The notes under the pieces were generated by a model. That model was not told where the DNA came from. It worked only from the letters and a program-made list of their open reading frames with translations, and ran no database searches. This document shows positions 1 to 7,766 of a stretch of DNA of 24,610 nucleotides, piece after piece. Source of the DNA: Streptosporangiaceae bacterium (GTDB lineage Bacteria > Actinomycetota > Actinomycetes > Streptosporangiales > Streptosporangiaceae); contig JASHOI010000323.1 in NCBI GenBank assembly GCA_030041195.1, positions 1-24,610 on the forward strand. The letters run 5' to 3'. Position numbers and translations under genes: made by a program. Numbering within the stretch: position 1 is the first letter of the stretch; each line of letters begins with the position of its first letter.

Positions 1-2516
1 CGGTCCATATCGGGCACGCCTTCTCCTACACCCACCCCGACCTGCTCGCGCGGTTCTGGCGGATGCGCGGCAAGGAAGTCTTCTACCCGGTCGGGTGGGA
101 CGACAACGGTCTTCCGACCGAGCGCCGGGTGCAGAACTACTACGGCGTGCGGTGCGAGCCGGCGCTGCCCTACGACGCTGATTTTCACCCGCCCGGCCCT
201 CCCGGCCCGTCCGCCACGCCCGGGACCCCGGAGCTTGCGTCCCGTCCGGGTGATCCCGCGCCTGCGGCACGTTCAAGGCAGGCGGCGCCGCGCGGGCAGG
301 TGCCGGTGTCGCGCCGCAACTTCGTGGAGCTGTGCCTGGCCCTGACCGAACAGGACGAGCGCGTGTACGCGGAGACGTGGCGCCGCCTCGGCTTCTCGAT
401 GGACTGGTCCATTTCCTACCGGACCATCGACGACGGCGCGCGGGCCGTGTCGCAGCGCGCGTTCCTGCGCGATCTCGCCACCGGCGAGGCCTACCTCGCC
501 GACGGGCCGTCGCTGTGGGACGTGACGTTCGGTTCCGCGGTCGCCCAGGCCGAACTCGAGGACCGGGAGATCTCCGGCCGGTACGTCCGGATCGCGTTCC
601 GGCCCGACGGCTCCCCCGGGGACTCGGTGGAGGTCGCGACCACCCGTCCCGAGCTGCTGCCCGCCTGCGTGGCGCTGGTCGCGCATCCCGACGACGAGCG
701 GTATGCGGCGCTGTTCGGGCGGACGGCCCGCACGCCGCTGTTCGGGGTCAGCGTGCCCGTTCTGGCACACCGTCTCGCCGACCCGGCCAAGGGCACCGGC
801 ATCGCGATGGTCTGCACGTTCGGCGACACCACCGACGTGACCTGGTGGCGGGACCTGGACCTGGATACCCGCGCGGTGATCGGCAGGGACGGGCGGCTGC
901 TGGACGGCCCGCTGCCGTGGCTGGCCGGCGAGCCAGCTCAGGCGGCGTACCGGAAGCTGGCCGGGCTGCCGGCCGCGAAGGCCCGGGCCCGGGTCACCGA
1001 CCTGCTGCGGACGGCCGGCGAGCTGCACGGCGAGCCCGAGCCGGTCGTGCACGCGGTGAAGTTCTACGAGTACGGCGAGGCGCCGCTGGAGATCATCGCC
1101 ACCCGGCAGTGGTACATCAGGAACGGCGGCCGGGACGCGGGGCTGCGCGAGGCGCTGCTCGCCCGCGGCCGCGAACTCGACTGGCATCCACCGCACATGA
1201 GAGCCAGGTACGAGGACTGGGTGGCGGGTCTGGCCGGGGACTGGCTGGTCAGCAGGCAGCGCTACTTCGGCGTCCCGATCCCCGTGTGGTACCCGCTGGA
1301 CGACGCCGGGGCGCCGAGGTACGACGCTCCGATCGTTCCGGACGAGAGCATGCTGCCGGTCGACCCGGCTGCCGACGCCCCGCCCGGGTTCTCCGCGGGC
1401 CAGCGCGGTCAGCCCGGCGGATTCACCGGGGATCCCGACGTGATGGACACATGGGCCACGTCGTCGCTGAGCCCCCGGCTGGCGTGCGGTGGCCTGGGAA
1501 CCGGGGCCGAGGACCTGTTCGCCCGGGTGTTCCCGATGGACCTGCGGCCGCAGTCGCACGAGATCATCCGGACCTGGCTGTTCTATACGGTGCTCCGCTC
1601 GCACGTGCAGCGCGGCGTGCTGCCGTGGCGGCACGTGGGGATCTCCGGCTGGATCCTGGACCCGGACCGCAAGAAGATGTCCAAGTCCAAGGGCAACGCC
1701 AGCACGCCGGCCGAGCTGCTGCGCGAGTACGGCTCGGACGCGGTCAGGTACTGGGCGGCGAGCGCCCGCCTCGGCGTGGACACTGCCTTCGACCCCGGGC
1801 AGCTCAAGATCGGCCGGCGGCTCGCCGTCAAGATCCTCAACGCGAGCCGGTTCGTGCTCGGCATGGCCGCGGAGGGTGCCGCAGCCGTGATCACCGAGCC
1901 GCTGGACCGGGCGATGCTCGGCAGGCTCGCCACCGTCGTGCAGCGGTGCACCGAGGCGCTCGAGGCCTACGACCACGCGCTGGCCCTGGAGCTGGCCGAG
2001 CGGTTCTTCTGGTTCTTCTGCGACGACTACCTGGAGCTGGCGAAGGCCCGGGCGTACGGCGGCAGCGGCGGCGGCCCGGCCGCATCGGCGATCGCCGCTC
2101 TGCGGCTTGCGCTGTCGGTGCAGCTGCGGCTGCTCGCGCCGTTCCTGCCGTTCGTCACCGACGAGGTGTGGTCGTGGACGCACGACACCCGGGACGGGGC
2201 CGCGTTCGGCGGGTCGATACACCGCGCCTCGTGGCCGGAGCCGCAGGCGCTGCTGGCCGCCGGGGCAGCCGGCGCGACAGAGGCGGAGGCCGTGCTGGAC
2301 GCCGCGTCCACGGCGATCGGCGCGATCCGCAAGGCAAAGTCCCAGGCGAGGCTGCCGATGCGGGCCCCCGTGCGACGGCTCGCGGTGACCGCCCCGGCGC
2401 CGCACCTGGAGGCGCTGGCCGAGGTGCTCGCCGACGTGCGGGCGGCCGGGTCGGTGGCGGAGGTGGAACTGCGCGAGGCCGCAGCCGGTGAGCCGGTCCA
2501 CGACGTGACGATCTGA
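1..2516 (+). CDS. valS: Valine--tRNA ligase, 5' end cut off by the window edge
   Basis: This cytoplasmic class I aminoacyl-tRNA synthetase charges tRNA-Val with valine. The reading frame is already open at base 3 and the HIGH signature lies at 6-17, so only the N-terminal few dozen residues are missing. The ATP-binding KMSKS motif is at about 1674-1688. The segment between them contains the editing (CP1) domain, and the C-terminal part is the all-helical anticodon-binding domain. The text after HIGH (GWDDNGLPTERRVQNYYGVR) is characteristic of the short ValRS type without a long C-terminal coiled coil. The gene stops with TGA at 2514-2516. One oddity is a Pro/Ala-rich stretch of roughly 37 residues (about 189-299) between the HIGH region and the RRNFVELC motif, which looks like an insertion compared with the family. 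msrB follows after 23 bases and is probably cotranscribed. Confidence 0.96.
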   Translation, partial: VHIGHAFSYTHPDLLARFWRMRGKEVFYPVGWDDNGLPTERRVQNYYGVRCEPALPYDADFHPPGPPGPSATPGTPELASRPGDPAPAARSRQAAPRGQVPVSRRNFVELCLALTEQDERVYAETWRRLGFSMDWSISYRTIDDGARAVSQRAFLRDLATGEAYLADGPSLWDVTFGSAVAQAELEDREISGRYVRIAFRPDGSPGDSVEVATTRPELLPACVALVAHPDDERYAALFGRTARTPLFGVSVPVLAHRLADPAKGTGIAMVCTFGDTTDVTWWRDLDLDTRAVIGRDGRLLDGPLPWLAGEPAQAAYRKLAGLPAAKARARVTDLLRTAGELHGEPEPVVHAVKFYEYGEAPLEIIATRQWYIRNGGRDAGLREALLARGRELDWHPPHMRARYEDWVAGLAGDWLVSRQRYFGVPIPVWYPLDDAGAPRYDAPIVPDESMLPVDPAADAPPGFSAGQRGQPGGFTGDPDVMDTWATSSLSPRLACGGLGTGAEDLFARVFPMDLRPQSHEIIRTWLFYTVLRSHVQRGVLPWRHVGISGWILDPDRKKMSKSKGNASTPAELLREYGSDAVRYWAASARLGVDTAFDPGQLKIGRRLAVKILNASRFVLGMAAEGAAAVITEPLDRAMLGRLATVVQRCTEALEAYDHALALELAERFFWFFCDDYLELAKARAYGGSGGGPAASAIAALRLALSVQLRLLAPFLPFVTDEVWSWTHDTRDGAAFGGSIHRASWPEPQALLAAGAAGATEAEAVLDAASTAIGAIRKAKSQARLPMRAPVRRLAVTAPAPHLEALAEVLADVRAAGSVAEVELREAAAGEPVHDVTI

Positions 2517-2539
2517 CCCGCGGAGGTAGTCTCGGCAGC

Positions 2540-2944
2540 ATGGACAAGGTTGCGCGGACAGACACCGAATGGCGTGAGCAGCTAACGCCCGACGAATACC
2601 GGGTGCTGCGGCAGGCGGGCACCGAGGCGCCGTTCACCGGCGAGTACACCGACACCAAGACCGAGGGTGTCTACCGGTGCCGCGCGTGCGGCGCCGAGCT
2701 GTTCCGCTCGGACGCCAAGTTCGAATCGCACTGCGGGTGGCCCAGCTTCTACCAGCCGACCGAGGACGACGCGGTCGTGCTGCTCGAGGACGACTCGCTC
2801 GGCTACGTCCGCACCGAGGTGCGGTGCGCCGCCTGTGACTCACACCTGGGCCACGTGTTCGAGGGCGAGGGCTACCAGGTTCCCACCGACCAGCGGTGGT
2901 GCATCAACTCGGTGTCGCTGACCCTCGAGCCAGCCGAGAGCTAA
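2540..2944 (+). CDS. msrB: Peptide-methionine (R)-S-oxide reductase MsrB
   Basis: MsrB reduces methionine-R-sulfoxide in oxidised proteins back to methionine in the cytoplasm. The 134-residue product is the usual length for a stand-alone MsrB. Two CxxC pairs (C47/C50 and C96/C99) form the structural zinc site of the zinc-containing subgroup. The catalytic cysteine is C121 in the RWCINS motif, and C65 in SHCGWPSF sits at the position of the resolving cysteine. The GHVF motif is also present. GGAGG at 2522-2526 lies 13 bases before the ATG, which is a long spacing, but no better in-frame start is visible. The gene follows valS closely, so shared transcription is likely. Confidence 0.96.
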   Translation: MDKVARTDTEWREQLTPDEYRVLRQAGTEAPFTGEYTDTKTEGVYRCRACGAELFRSDAKFESHCGWPSFYQPTEDDAVVLLEDDSLGYVRTEVRCAACDSHLGHVFEGEGYQVPTDQRWCINSVSLTLEPAES

Positions 2945-3249
2945 CCGGGCGGCTGCAGCAGATCCCCAAGGCGATCGCCGGAAAGGTCGTCGAGAAGCTC
3001 GATGAAGCTTCCTCCTACCCAGCCATAGGGCCGGGGGCCACGGTCGTGACCTGCGACTTTGAGGTCAAGCACGCCGATGTGGTCGGGTTCATCACCTGCC
3101 AGGTCCGCGAACGGTATCCCGGTGCAGATATCTACTTCGCCGTGTTCGGCGCATTTACCCCGGCGACGCCACCGGCCGGCCAGCGAGCCTCCGATGATCT
3201 ACCGGACACGGCGAGGTCGGCGGTGATGATCTTTTCGGATCCGCCATGA
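2945..3249 (+). pseudogene. Possible gene remnant without recognisable start or family
   Basis: An open frame runs on from inside the msrB 3' end to a TGA at 3247-3249. From 2945 on, roughly three quarters of its codons end in G or C, which is coding-like but weaker than the neighbouring genes. The product would be about 100 residues, with segments such as FEVKHADVVGFITCQ and RYPGADIYFAVFGAF that look like protein rather than noise. I see no Shine-Dalgarno-preceded start after msrB; the only upstream candidate is a GTG at 2896 inside msrB. I do not recognise a family. It may be the 3' end of a decayed gene or simply chance open frame. With the terminator that follows, this accounts for the 393 bases between msrB and the phosphoesterase gene. 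Confidence 0.25.
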
Positions 3250-3282
3250 CCCCTATGCGCTCCTCAGCTGCCGCGATCACGG

Positions 3283-3325
3283 AAAAGGCCCGCTTCCGCG
3301 GCGACGAGCCGCGGAAGCGGGCCTT
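3283..3325 (-). terminator. Rho-independent terminator of the phosphoesterase gene
   Basis: Bases 3285-3302 and 3308-3325 form a perfect 18-bp inverted repeat around the 5-base loop GACGA. Read on the minus strand, the hairpin ends in GGGCCTTTTCC, giving a short U tract. It begins 12 bases beyond the phosphoesterase stop codon at 3338. Both the position and the strand of the T tract assign it to that gene. It may also limit read-through from the plus-strand valS-msrB side. Confidence 0.88.
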
Positions 3326-3337
3326 GCTGGCGGCCGG

Positions 3338-5050
3338 TCAGCCCCAGCCGCCTCCGCTGACGACAGCGCCGGTGGTCGGGTTCAGGATCACCGGCTGGAA
3401 GTGCGGCCTGACGTTGAAGTCGAGCAGGCCTCCGGGGGCGTCCAGGCTGCCCGAGGTCGCGTCGAACGAGCCGGGGATGCGCTCGCCGTACAGCCAGTTG
3501 TTCTCGATGAACTTCACCACCGAGGTGGTGTCGGTGAGGTCGTTGCTGACGTAGTTGTCCCGCGTCCACGGCGAGATGACGATCATCGGCAGCCGCTGGC
3601 TGTAGCCGCAGCGGCCGTCGCCGCTGCCGACGGTGATCCCGGTCGCCTCGCACGCGGCCGTGTCGATCGCCGAGTCGTCGGACCCGTTGATCAGGGCACC
3701 AGCGGACTCGGGCGAGACGTGGTCGTACCAGCCGTCGGAGTCGTCGTAGGTGATGACGATCGCGGTCGACGGCCAGTACTTGGACTGCTCGATCTGGTTG
3801 ACGGTGTTGACGAGCCAGGTCTGCTCGTCGAGCGGGTCGGACTCACCGGGGTGGCCGCTCTGGGCGGTCGTGGCCTTCAGGTAGCTGACCGACGGCAGGT
3901 TGCCGTCCTGCAGCGACTCGAAGAAGTCCGACAGGTCGTACTGGTGGTTGGCCTGGTCGGTGCGGCCTATCGCGGCCTCCGATGACGGCGGCAGGTGGGC
4001 CGGGTTCGCCGTGGTGGCGTTGAACTGGAACGGCTCCCAGTGCGGCGTGTACTCATTCAGCGCGCTGCCGTCGATGTTGTCGCTCGTCGCGCCGCAGACC
4101 ACGCCGCCGCTGTTGGACGAGGTCGGGGTGAACCCGCCCTGGAACCAGCCCCACGTGATGTGCCTGGCGTTCAGCAGGTCGCCGATGTTTTCGCCGGTCA
4201 TCACGCCCTCGGGGTTGGTGGACGTGTGGTTGGAATCCGAGCACTCGTCGTAGTACGGGTCGATGTCGCCGTACATGGAGCCGTCCGGGGTCACCGCGCT
4301 CGCGTCCGTGGTCTTCGTGCCGGACGGGGTGACCGCGTAACTGTCCGAGCTCAAACCCGAGGACACATCGATCGCGCCCTCGGTCGACGGGCCGAACGTG
4401 GTGTCCCAGTTGTTGTCGCTCATCGCGTAGTTCTGCGCGTAGTTCCACAGCCCGGTGGCCGTGTTCCCGTCGTAGTAGTCCATGACGATGCCGGGCGGGC
4501 CGTAGTACTCGCCGGTGGTGGAACAGTCGTCCTGCTCGGTGTACTGGACGAACATGTTCATCGCGCCGTTGTTCTCGGCTTCCTGCTCCGGGAAGTAGTC
4601 GTGGTTCTGGTCGCAGGTCAGCGCCTCGGAATGGGTCAGCCGCTGCGGGTTGTACTCATTCGGATTGCTGGTCAGCAACGGTCCGACCGGGCCGCTCTTG
4701 GTGATCTTGGTGTACAGGCCGTTCACCGTCGGCGTGCCGGGCTTGGCGTAGAACGGGGTTCCGTCGGTGTTCGCCGCGTACGGGTAGGTGCCGAAGTAGT
4801 GGTCGAACGACACGTTCTCGTCGAAGATCACGACCAGGTGCTTGATGGGCGTGGCGGTCCTGTTGGTGTCCCGGTAGTAGCTCGCGGGCACCAGCGCGGG
4901 GGTGTGGTACCCGGCGAACTGCGGCGTGCTGGACGCGGTCGCCGCGGTCGCGCCGATCGCCACGCCGATACCCAGGGCGACCGCCGCCGCCGCCGCGATC
5001 ACAAGACGGAGCCGCTTTAGCCTGCTCCGGATCGTTGGGCCTTCGCCCAT
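3338..5050 (-). CDS. Secreted phosphoesterase of the phospholipase C / acid phosphatase family (PF04185)
   Basis: The product is a 570-residue exported hydrolase related to bacterial phospholipase C and AcpA-type acid phosphatases, which cleave phosphate esters. Residues about 8-40 form a basic stretch plus a hydrophobic Ala-rich helix, consistent with Sec export. The family signature appears as HLVVIFDENVSFDHYFGTYP (residues 71-90), containing the ExxS nucleophile region and the FDHYFG block. Later come ITYDDSDGWYDHVSP, with metal-binding Asp and His, and RLPMIVISPW. The substrate (phospholipid, phosphate monoester or other) cannot be read from sequence. An ATG at 5050 was chosen because GGGAGG lies about 7 bases upstream and the signal peptide follows directly; an upstream extension to 5239 would precede the signal peptide with non-family sequence. 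The gene is followed by a strong terminator and preceded by phased repeats. Confidence 0.9.
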   Translation of the reverse strand: MGEGPTIRSRLKRLRLVIAAAAAVALGIGVAIGATAATASSTPQFAGYHTPALVPASYYRDTNRTATPIKHLVVIFDENVSFDHYFGTYPYAANTDGTPFYAKPGTPTVNGLYTKITKSGPVGPLLTSNPNEYNPQRLTHSEALTCDQNHDYFPEQEAENNGAMNMFVQYTEQDDCSTTGEYYGPPGIVMDYYDGNTATGLWNYAQNYAMSDNNWDTTFGPSTEGAIDVSSGLSSDSYAVTPSGTKTTDASAVTPDGSMYGDIDPYYDECSDSNHTSTNPEGVMTGENIGDLLNARHITWGWFQGGFTPTSSNSGGVVCGATSDNIDGSALNEYTPHWEPFQFNATTANPAHLPPSSEAAIGRTDQANHQYDLSDFFESLQDGNLPSVSYLKATTAQSGHPGESDPLDEQTWLVNTVNQIEQSKYWPSTAIVITYDDSDGWYDHVSPESAGALINGSDDSAIDTAACEATGITVGSGDGRCGYSQRLPMIVISPWTRDNYVSNDLTDTTSVVKFIENNWLYGERIPGSFDATSGSLDAPGGLLDFNVRPHFQPVILNPTTGAVVSGGGWG

Positions 5051-5204
5051 GTCGTACCCTCCCGAGTTCAGTTGAGCCTGCCTGCTGTGGGACCGACCTT
5101 CTGTGGGGACTGGCAAGGTTTTGCGGGTCTGCCGGAGTATGCCGCGGGTGCGCCGCGCACTCCGCCCGGGTAAATTTTCATAGCCAATTGACCAGCCGAT
5201 ACGG

Positions 5205-5247
5205 GATATGCAAACAGCAGGCCAACCAATGGCCAACAATGGTCAAC
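5205..5247 (-). promoter_or_regulatory. Four 10-11-bp phased direct repeats upstream of the phosphoesterase gene
   Basis: On the plus strand, four units end in AAAC or CAAC at 5215, 5226, 5237 and 5247, so the steps are 11, 11 and 10 bases. Read toward the gene on the minus strand, the units begin GTTGACC, GTTGGCC, GTTGGCC and GTTTGCA. One-turn spacing means all copies face the same side of the helix, as expected for cooperative binding of a regulator. The array lies about 155 bases upstream of the start codon at 5050, in a locally AT-richer stretch. Streptomyces PHO boxes are also 11-base direct repeats beginning GTTCA, so a PhoP-type site is possible, but the match is only partial. Confidence 0.4.
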
Positions 5248-5260
5248 ACTCGGCAATGGA

Positions 5261-6523
5261 TCACGTCAGCAGCGCCCGTCCGTACCAGTCGGCCGCGTCG
5301 CGGACACCCGGCAGCGCCACGAAGTACCCGCCGCCGAATGGGCTGATGTAGTCCACGAGTGGCTCGCCGATCAGCCGGGTCTGGACCGCCTCGAACTGCC
5401 GTTTGACGTCCTGCTGGAAGCAGGTGAAGATCAGCCCCATGTCGAGGTCGCCGACTTGGTCGATGCCGCGGTCGTAGTTGTAGGCGCGCCGCAGGATCCG
5501 GCTGGAAGCCGTCTGCGGCGTGCGCGGGTTGGCCAGGCGCATGTGCGCATTCAGCGGGATCACCGCGCCCGTCGGATCGGCCGCGTAGTCGGGTGCGGCG
5601 TACAGGCTGTCGGCGTCGAGCGGGAAGCCGGTCGCGCGGTCGCGTCCGAACATCTGCTGCTGCTCGTAAACGTCCACCCGGTCCCAGAACTCGACGAACA
5701 TCCTGATCAGCCGGACGACGAAATAGCTGCCGTCGGCGGCCCACGCGGGCTCGCCCGCGGTGCCCGGCTGGATCCAGAGGAGCTCTTTCGCCTCGGACAG
5801 CGGCGGGTTTGCGATCCCGTCCATGAACCCCAGCATGTTCCGCGGCACCGTGCCCGCCGGGCGCGCCGGGCTGCTGAACCCGTCGATCCGCCAGTTGATC
5901 TGCATGCCGCCGCGGGTGTGCTTGGCGATGTCCCGCAACGCGTGCAAGACGGTGTCCGCGTTGCCGGCGCTGAGCTGCAGGATCAGATCGCCCCCGGTCT
6001 GGGCGGGGTCCAGGTCGTCGTTGGGGAACGGCTGCATCGGCGTGAGCCGTTCCGGAAGCTGGCCGGCCAGCCCGTACCGGTCGTCGAACAGCGTCGATCC
6101 GACCCCGAAGGTCACGGTCAGCCCGTCTGGCACCACGGTCGGCCCGAGCACGCCGGAGTCGGACGGCGGCCCGTCGATCCCGACCGCGGGCGGCGTGCCC
6201 CCGGCGGTCAGGAACCTGGCCCGCGAGGTGATCGTCTGAAACAGGTCGGTCAGCTCTGACTTGCCGTCGGCCGTGGCGTCGAACGAGATCACGGCGGTCG
6301 CTCGCTGCGGCTCCGGCACGATGCCCGCCTGGTATCTCCCGTGGAACGGCACCGCCGGCAGCCGTCCCTGCAGCGAGGCCGTGTCGGCCGCCAGCGCCGG
6401 ATCCGGCTGCGACGCGCGCAGCGCGTATCCCGCAGCCCCGCCCGCGACGACCCCTCCGGCGACCCCGCCAGCCATGCCGCGCAGGAAAGACCGGCGTCCG
6501 GGGAGCTTGTCCGGTTCGCTCAT
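5261..6523 (-). CDS. efeB: Tat-exported Dyp-type heme peroxidase EfeB
   Basis: EfeB-type Dyp peroxidases are exported folded with heme by the Tat pathway. In the EfeUOB system they are linked to ferrous iron oxidation or iron release from heme. The 420-residue product starts with a twin-arginine signal (RRSFLRG, residues 10-16, followed by a Gly/Ala-rich hydrophobic stretch). The Dyp signature GXXDG is present as GFMDG at residues 232-236, with its catalytic distal Asp. The likely proximal heme ligand is H327 in [10 protein letters not shown], followed by SRILRR. The start at 6523 has GAGGA about 7 bases upstream and shares one base with the efeO stop (TGATG), implying coupled translation. 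No EfeU permease gene is adjacent. Confidence 0.93.
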   Translation of the reverse strand: MSEPDKLPGRRSFLRGMAGGVAGGVVAGGAAGYALRASQPDPALAADTASLQGRLPAVPFHGRYQAGIVPEPQRATAVISFDATADGKSELTDLFQTITSRARFLTAGGTPPAVGIDGPPSDSGVLGPTVVPDGLTVTFGVGSTLFDDRYGLAGQLPERLTPMQPFPNDDLDPAQTGGDLILQLSAGNADTVLHALRDIAKHTRGGMQINWRIDGFSSPARPAGTVPRNMLGFMDGIANPPLSEAKELLWIQPGTAGEPAWAADGSYFVVRLIRMFVEFWDRVDVYEQQQMFGRDRATGFPLDADSLYAAPDYAADPTGAVIPLNAHMRLANPRTPQTASSRILRRAYNYDRGIDQVGDLDMGLIFTCFQQDVKRQFEAVQTRLIGEPLVDYISPFGGGYFVALPGVRDAADWYGRALLT

Positions 6524-7653
6524 CACGTGTTCCTCGGCTCGGCTATGGACGCGATCGGGGCGAGTTCCTGCAGCGCCTGCCCGCACGCCGCGTCGATATC
6601 CTGACGCGTGGACTGGGAAAGCTGCGACACCGGAACCCAGGTCCCGTCCGGCTGGTGCTCCGCCTCGAGCAGCGCCTGCAGGCGGTTCAGCCAGGTGTAC
6701 ACGGCGGGCAGCCCCGGATACCTCGTGACCAGCAGCGGGTGCAAGAGAGACAGCAGCTCGCGGTCGCCCTGGATGTTAGCGAGCGTCGTGGCCAGCGTGG
6801 TGCCGCTACCGTAGTCGTCGTGCCCGGTGAGCTGGAATTCCAGCGCATTTTCCATGATCTCGTGGGTGCGCAGGCCGATGTCGATCAGCGGGATCTCGTC
6901 CGAAGGCCAGCTCGCCAGCAGCGCGCGCACGTTCGCCGCGAGCCCGTCCGCGTACGGCGTCAGCTCGTGCGCTGACTGCCCGTGCCACAGCCCGTACTCG
7001 AGCCGGTAGAACCCGGTCCACTGCGGGTTGGTCACCCCGAGCGCGTCGGCCCGCCCGTCGATCTCGTCGTCGAAGTTACCGAAGGCGTCGTACGCCGCCC
7101 CCAGCGTCTCGTATGTCAGGTGCGCGGTCAGCCAGTCGCCGCGCGCCGCGGTCAGGTCCCCCCGCTGCACGTCGCTGGCCAGCGTCTCGGTCTGGCCGAC
7201 GAGCGTCTGCAGCCCGGCCTGCACATAGGCGTGGTACTCCTTGTCCGGCCCCACCAGTTCGTTGTAGGTGACCGGGACGGTCGCGGCGAAGCCCTTGACG
7301 TGGCCGGGGACCGTCACGGTCGGCCCCGTCATCGGGTCGGCGTCGTCGAACAGGCAGCGGAACGCGTACTTGCCCGACCCGACGTCCAGGCTCATGGTTT
7401 GCGTCGTGCCCGGGCCGAGCTGACCGACCTCCGCGTAGATGCCGCTGGTCCTGGGGTCGATCAGGTCGATCTCGCCGCCAACGTCGTTCGCGTTATACAG
7501 CTCGAACGTGTGCCAGCCCGGCTTGGCCAGCGTCCAGGTGCCCCCGCAGCTTGCGCTGTTGAACGAGATCGTGCCGGACGCGCCACCACCGCAGGCGGCG
7601 AGCGACGCCGTCGCCGCCAGCACAGCGATGGTGAGCAGGCGTGTCTTTCGCAT
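6523..7653 (-). CDS. efeO: EfeO-like lipoprotein: cupredoxin domain plus M75 (imelysin) domain
   Basis: EfeO is the envelope component of the EfeUOB iron uptake system and is thought to bind iron and hand it to the permease. The 376-residue product begins with a lipoprotein signal ending in the lipobox LAAC (lipidated Cys21). An N-terminal cupredoxin domain (about 27-120) keeps the pattern of metal-site residues Cys36, Glu61 and Cys100. The helical M75 domain occupies about 128-376. At the place of the family's HxxE metal motif the sequence reads FYRLE (residues 215-219), so His appears to be replaced by Tyr. The start at 7653 gives a classical signal peptide; an ATG at 7668 would add five residues and neither has a strong ribosome binding site. 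The gene is translationally coupled to efeB. Confidence 0.9.
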   Translation of the reverse strand: MRKTRLLTIAVLAATASLAACGGGASGTISFNSASCGGTWTLAKPGWHTFELYNANDVGGEIDLIDPRTSGIYAEVGQLGPGTTQTMSLDVGSGKYAFRCLFDDADPMTGPTVTVPGHVKGFAATVPVTYNELVGPDKEYHAYVQAGLQTLVGQTETLASDVQRGDLTAARGDWLTAHLTYETLGAAYDAFGNFDDEIDGRADALGVTNPQWTGFYRLEYGLWHGQSAHELTPYADGLAANVRALLASWPSDEIPLIDIGLRTHEIMENALEFQLTGHDDYGSGTTLATTLANIQGDRELLSLLHPLLVTRYPGLPAVYTWLNRLQALLEAEHQPDGTWVPVSQLSQSTRQDIDAACGQALQELAPIASIAEPRNT

Positions 7654-7679
7654 GGCCACCGAAAGCATAGATCCGGGGT

Positions 7680-7694
7680 CGCCGCGTAGCGGCG
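7680..7694 (-). promoter_or_regulatory. Small hairpin in the efeO leader
   Basis: CGCCGC (7680-7685) and GCGGCG (7689-7694) form a perfect 6-bp stem around a 3-base loop. It sits 27-41 bases upstream of the efeO start at 7653, and 12-26 bases before the alternative start at 7668. An AT-rich TATATA (7729-7734) further upstream could be part of the efeO promoter, although no convincing -35 element is visible. No IdeR/DtxR or Fur box was recognised in this 113-base gap. A role in translation control is only a possibility. Confidence 0.25.
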
Positions 7695-7766
7695 AATGCA
7701 GACCATCGGTATCCGAACGTTCACGAGCTATATACCGGAAAGACGGTTCATCCCGTCGCTCCGAAA

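Noticed and set aside
273..2501. Long open frame on the minus strand opposite valS, and another on the plus strand at 332-2491
   Set aside because: Both are shadows of the valS frame in GC-rich DNA. They are Arg/Pro/Gly-rich, lack family motifs, and valS has all its signature motifs.
5051..5239. Upstream extension of the phosphoesterase gene to 5239
   Set aside because: It would put 63 residues without family similarity before the signal peptide, while the ATG at 5050 has a well-placed GGGAGG.
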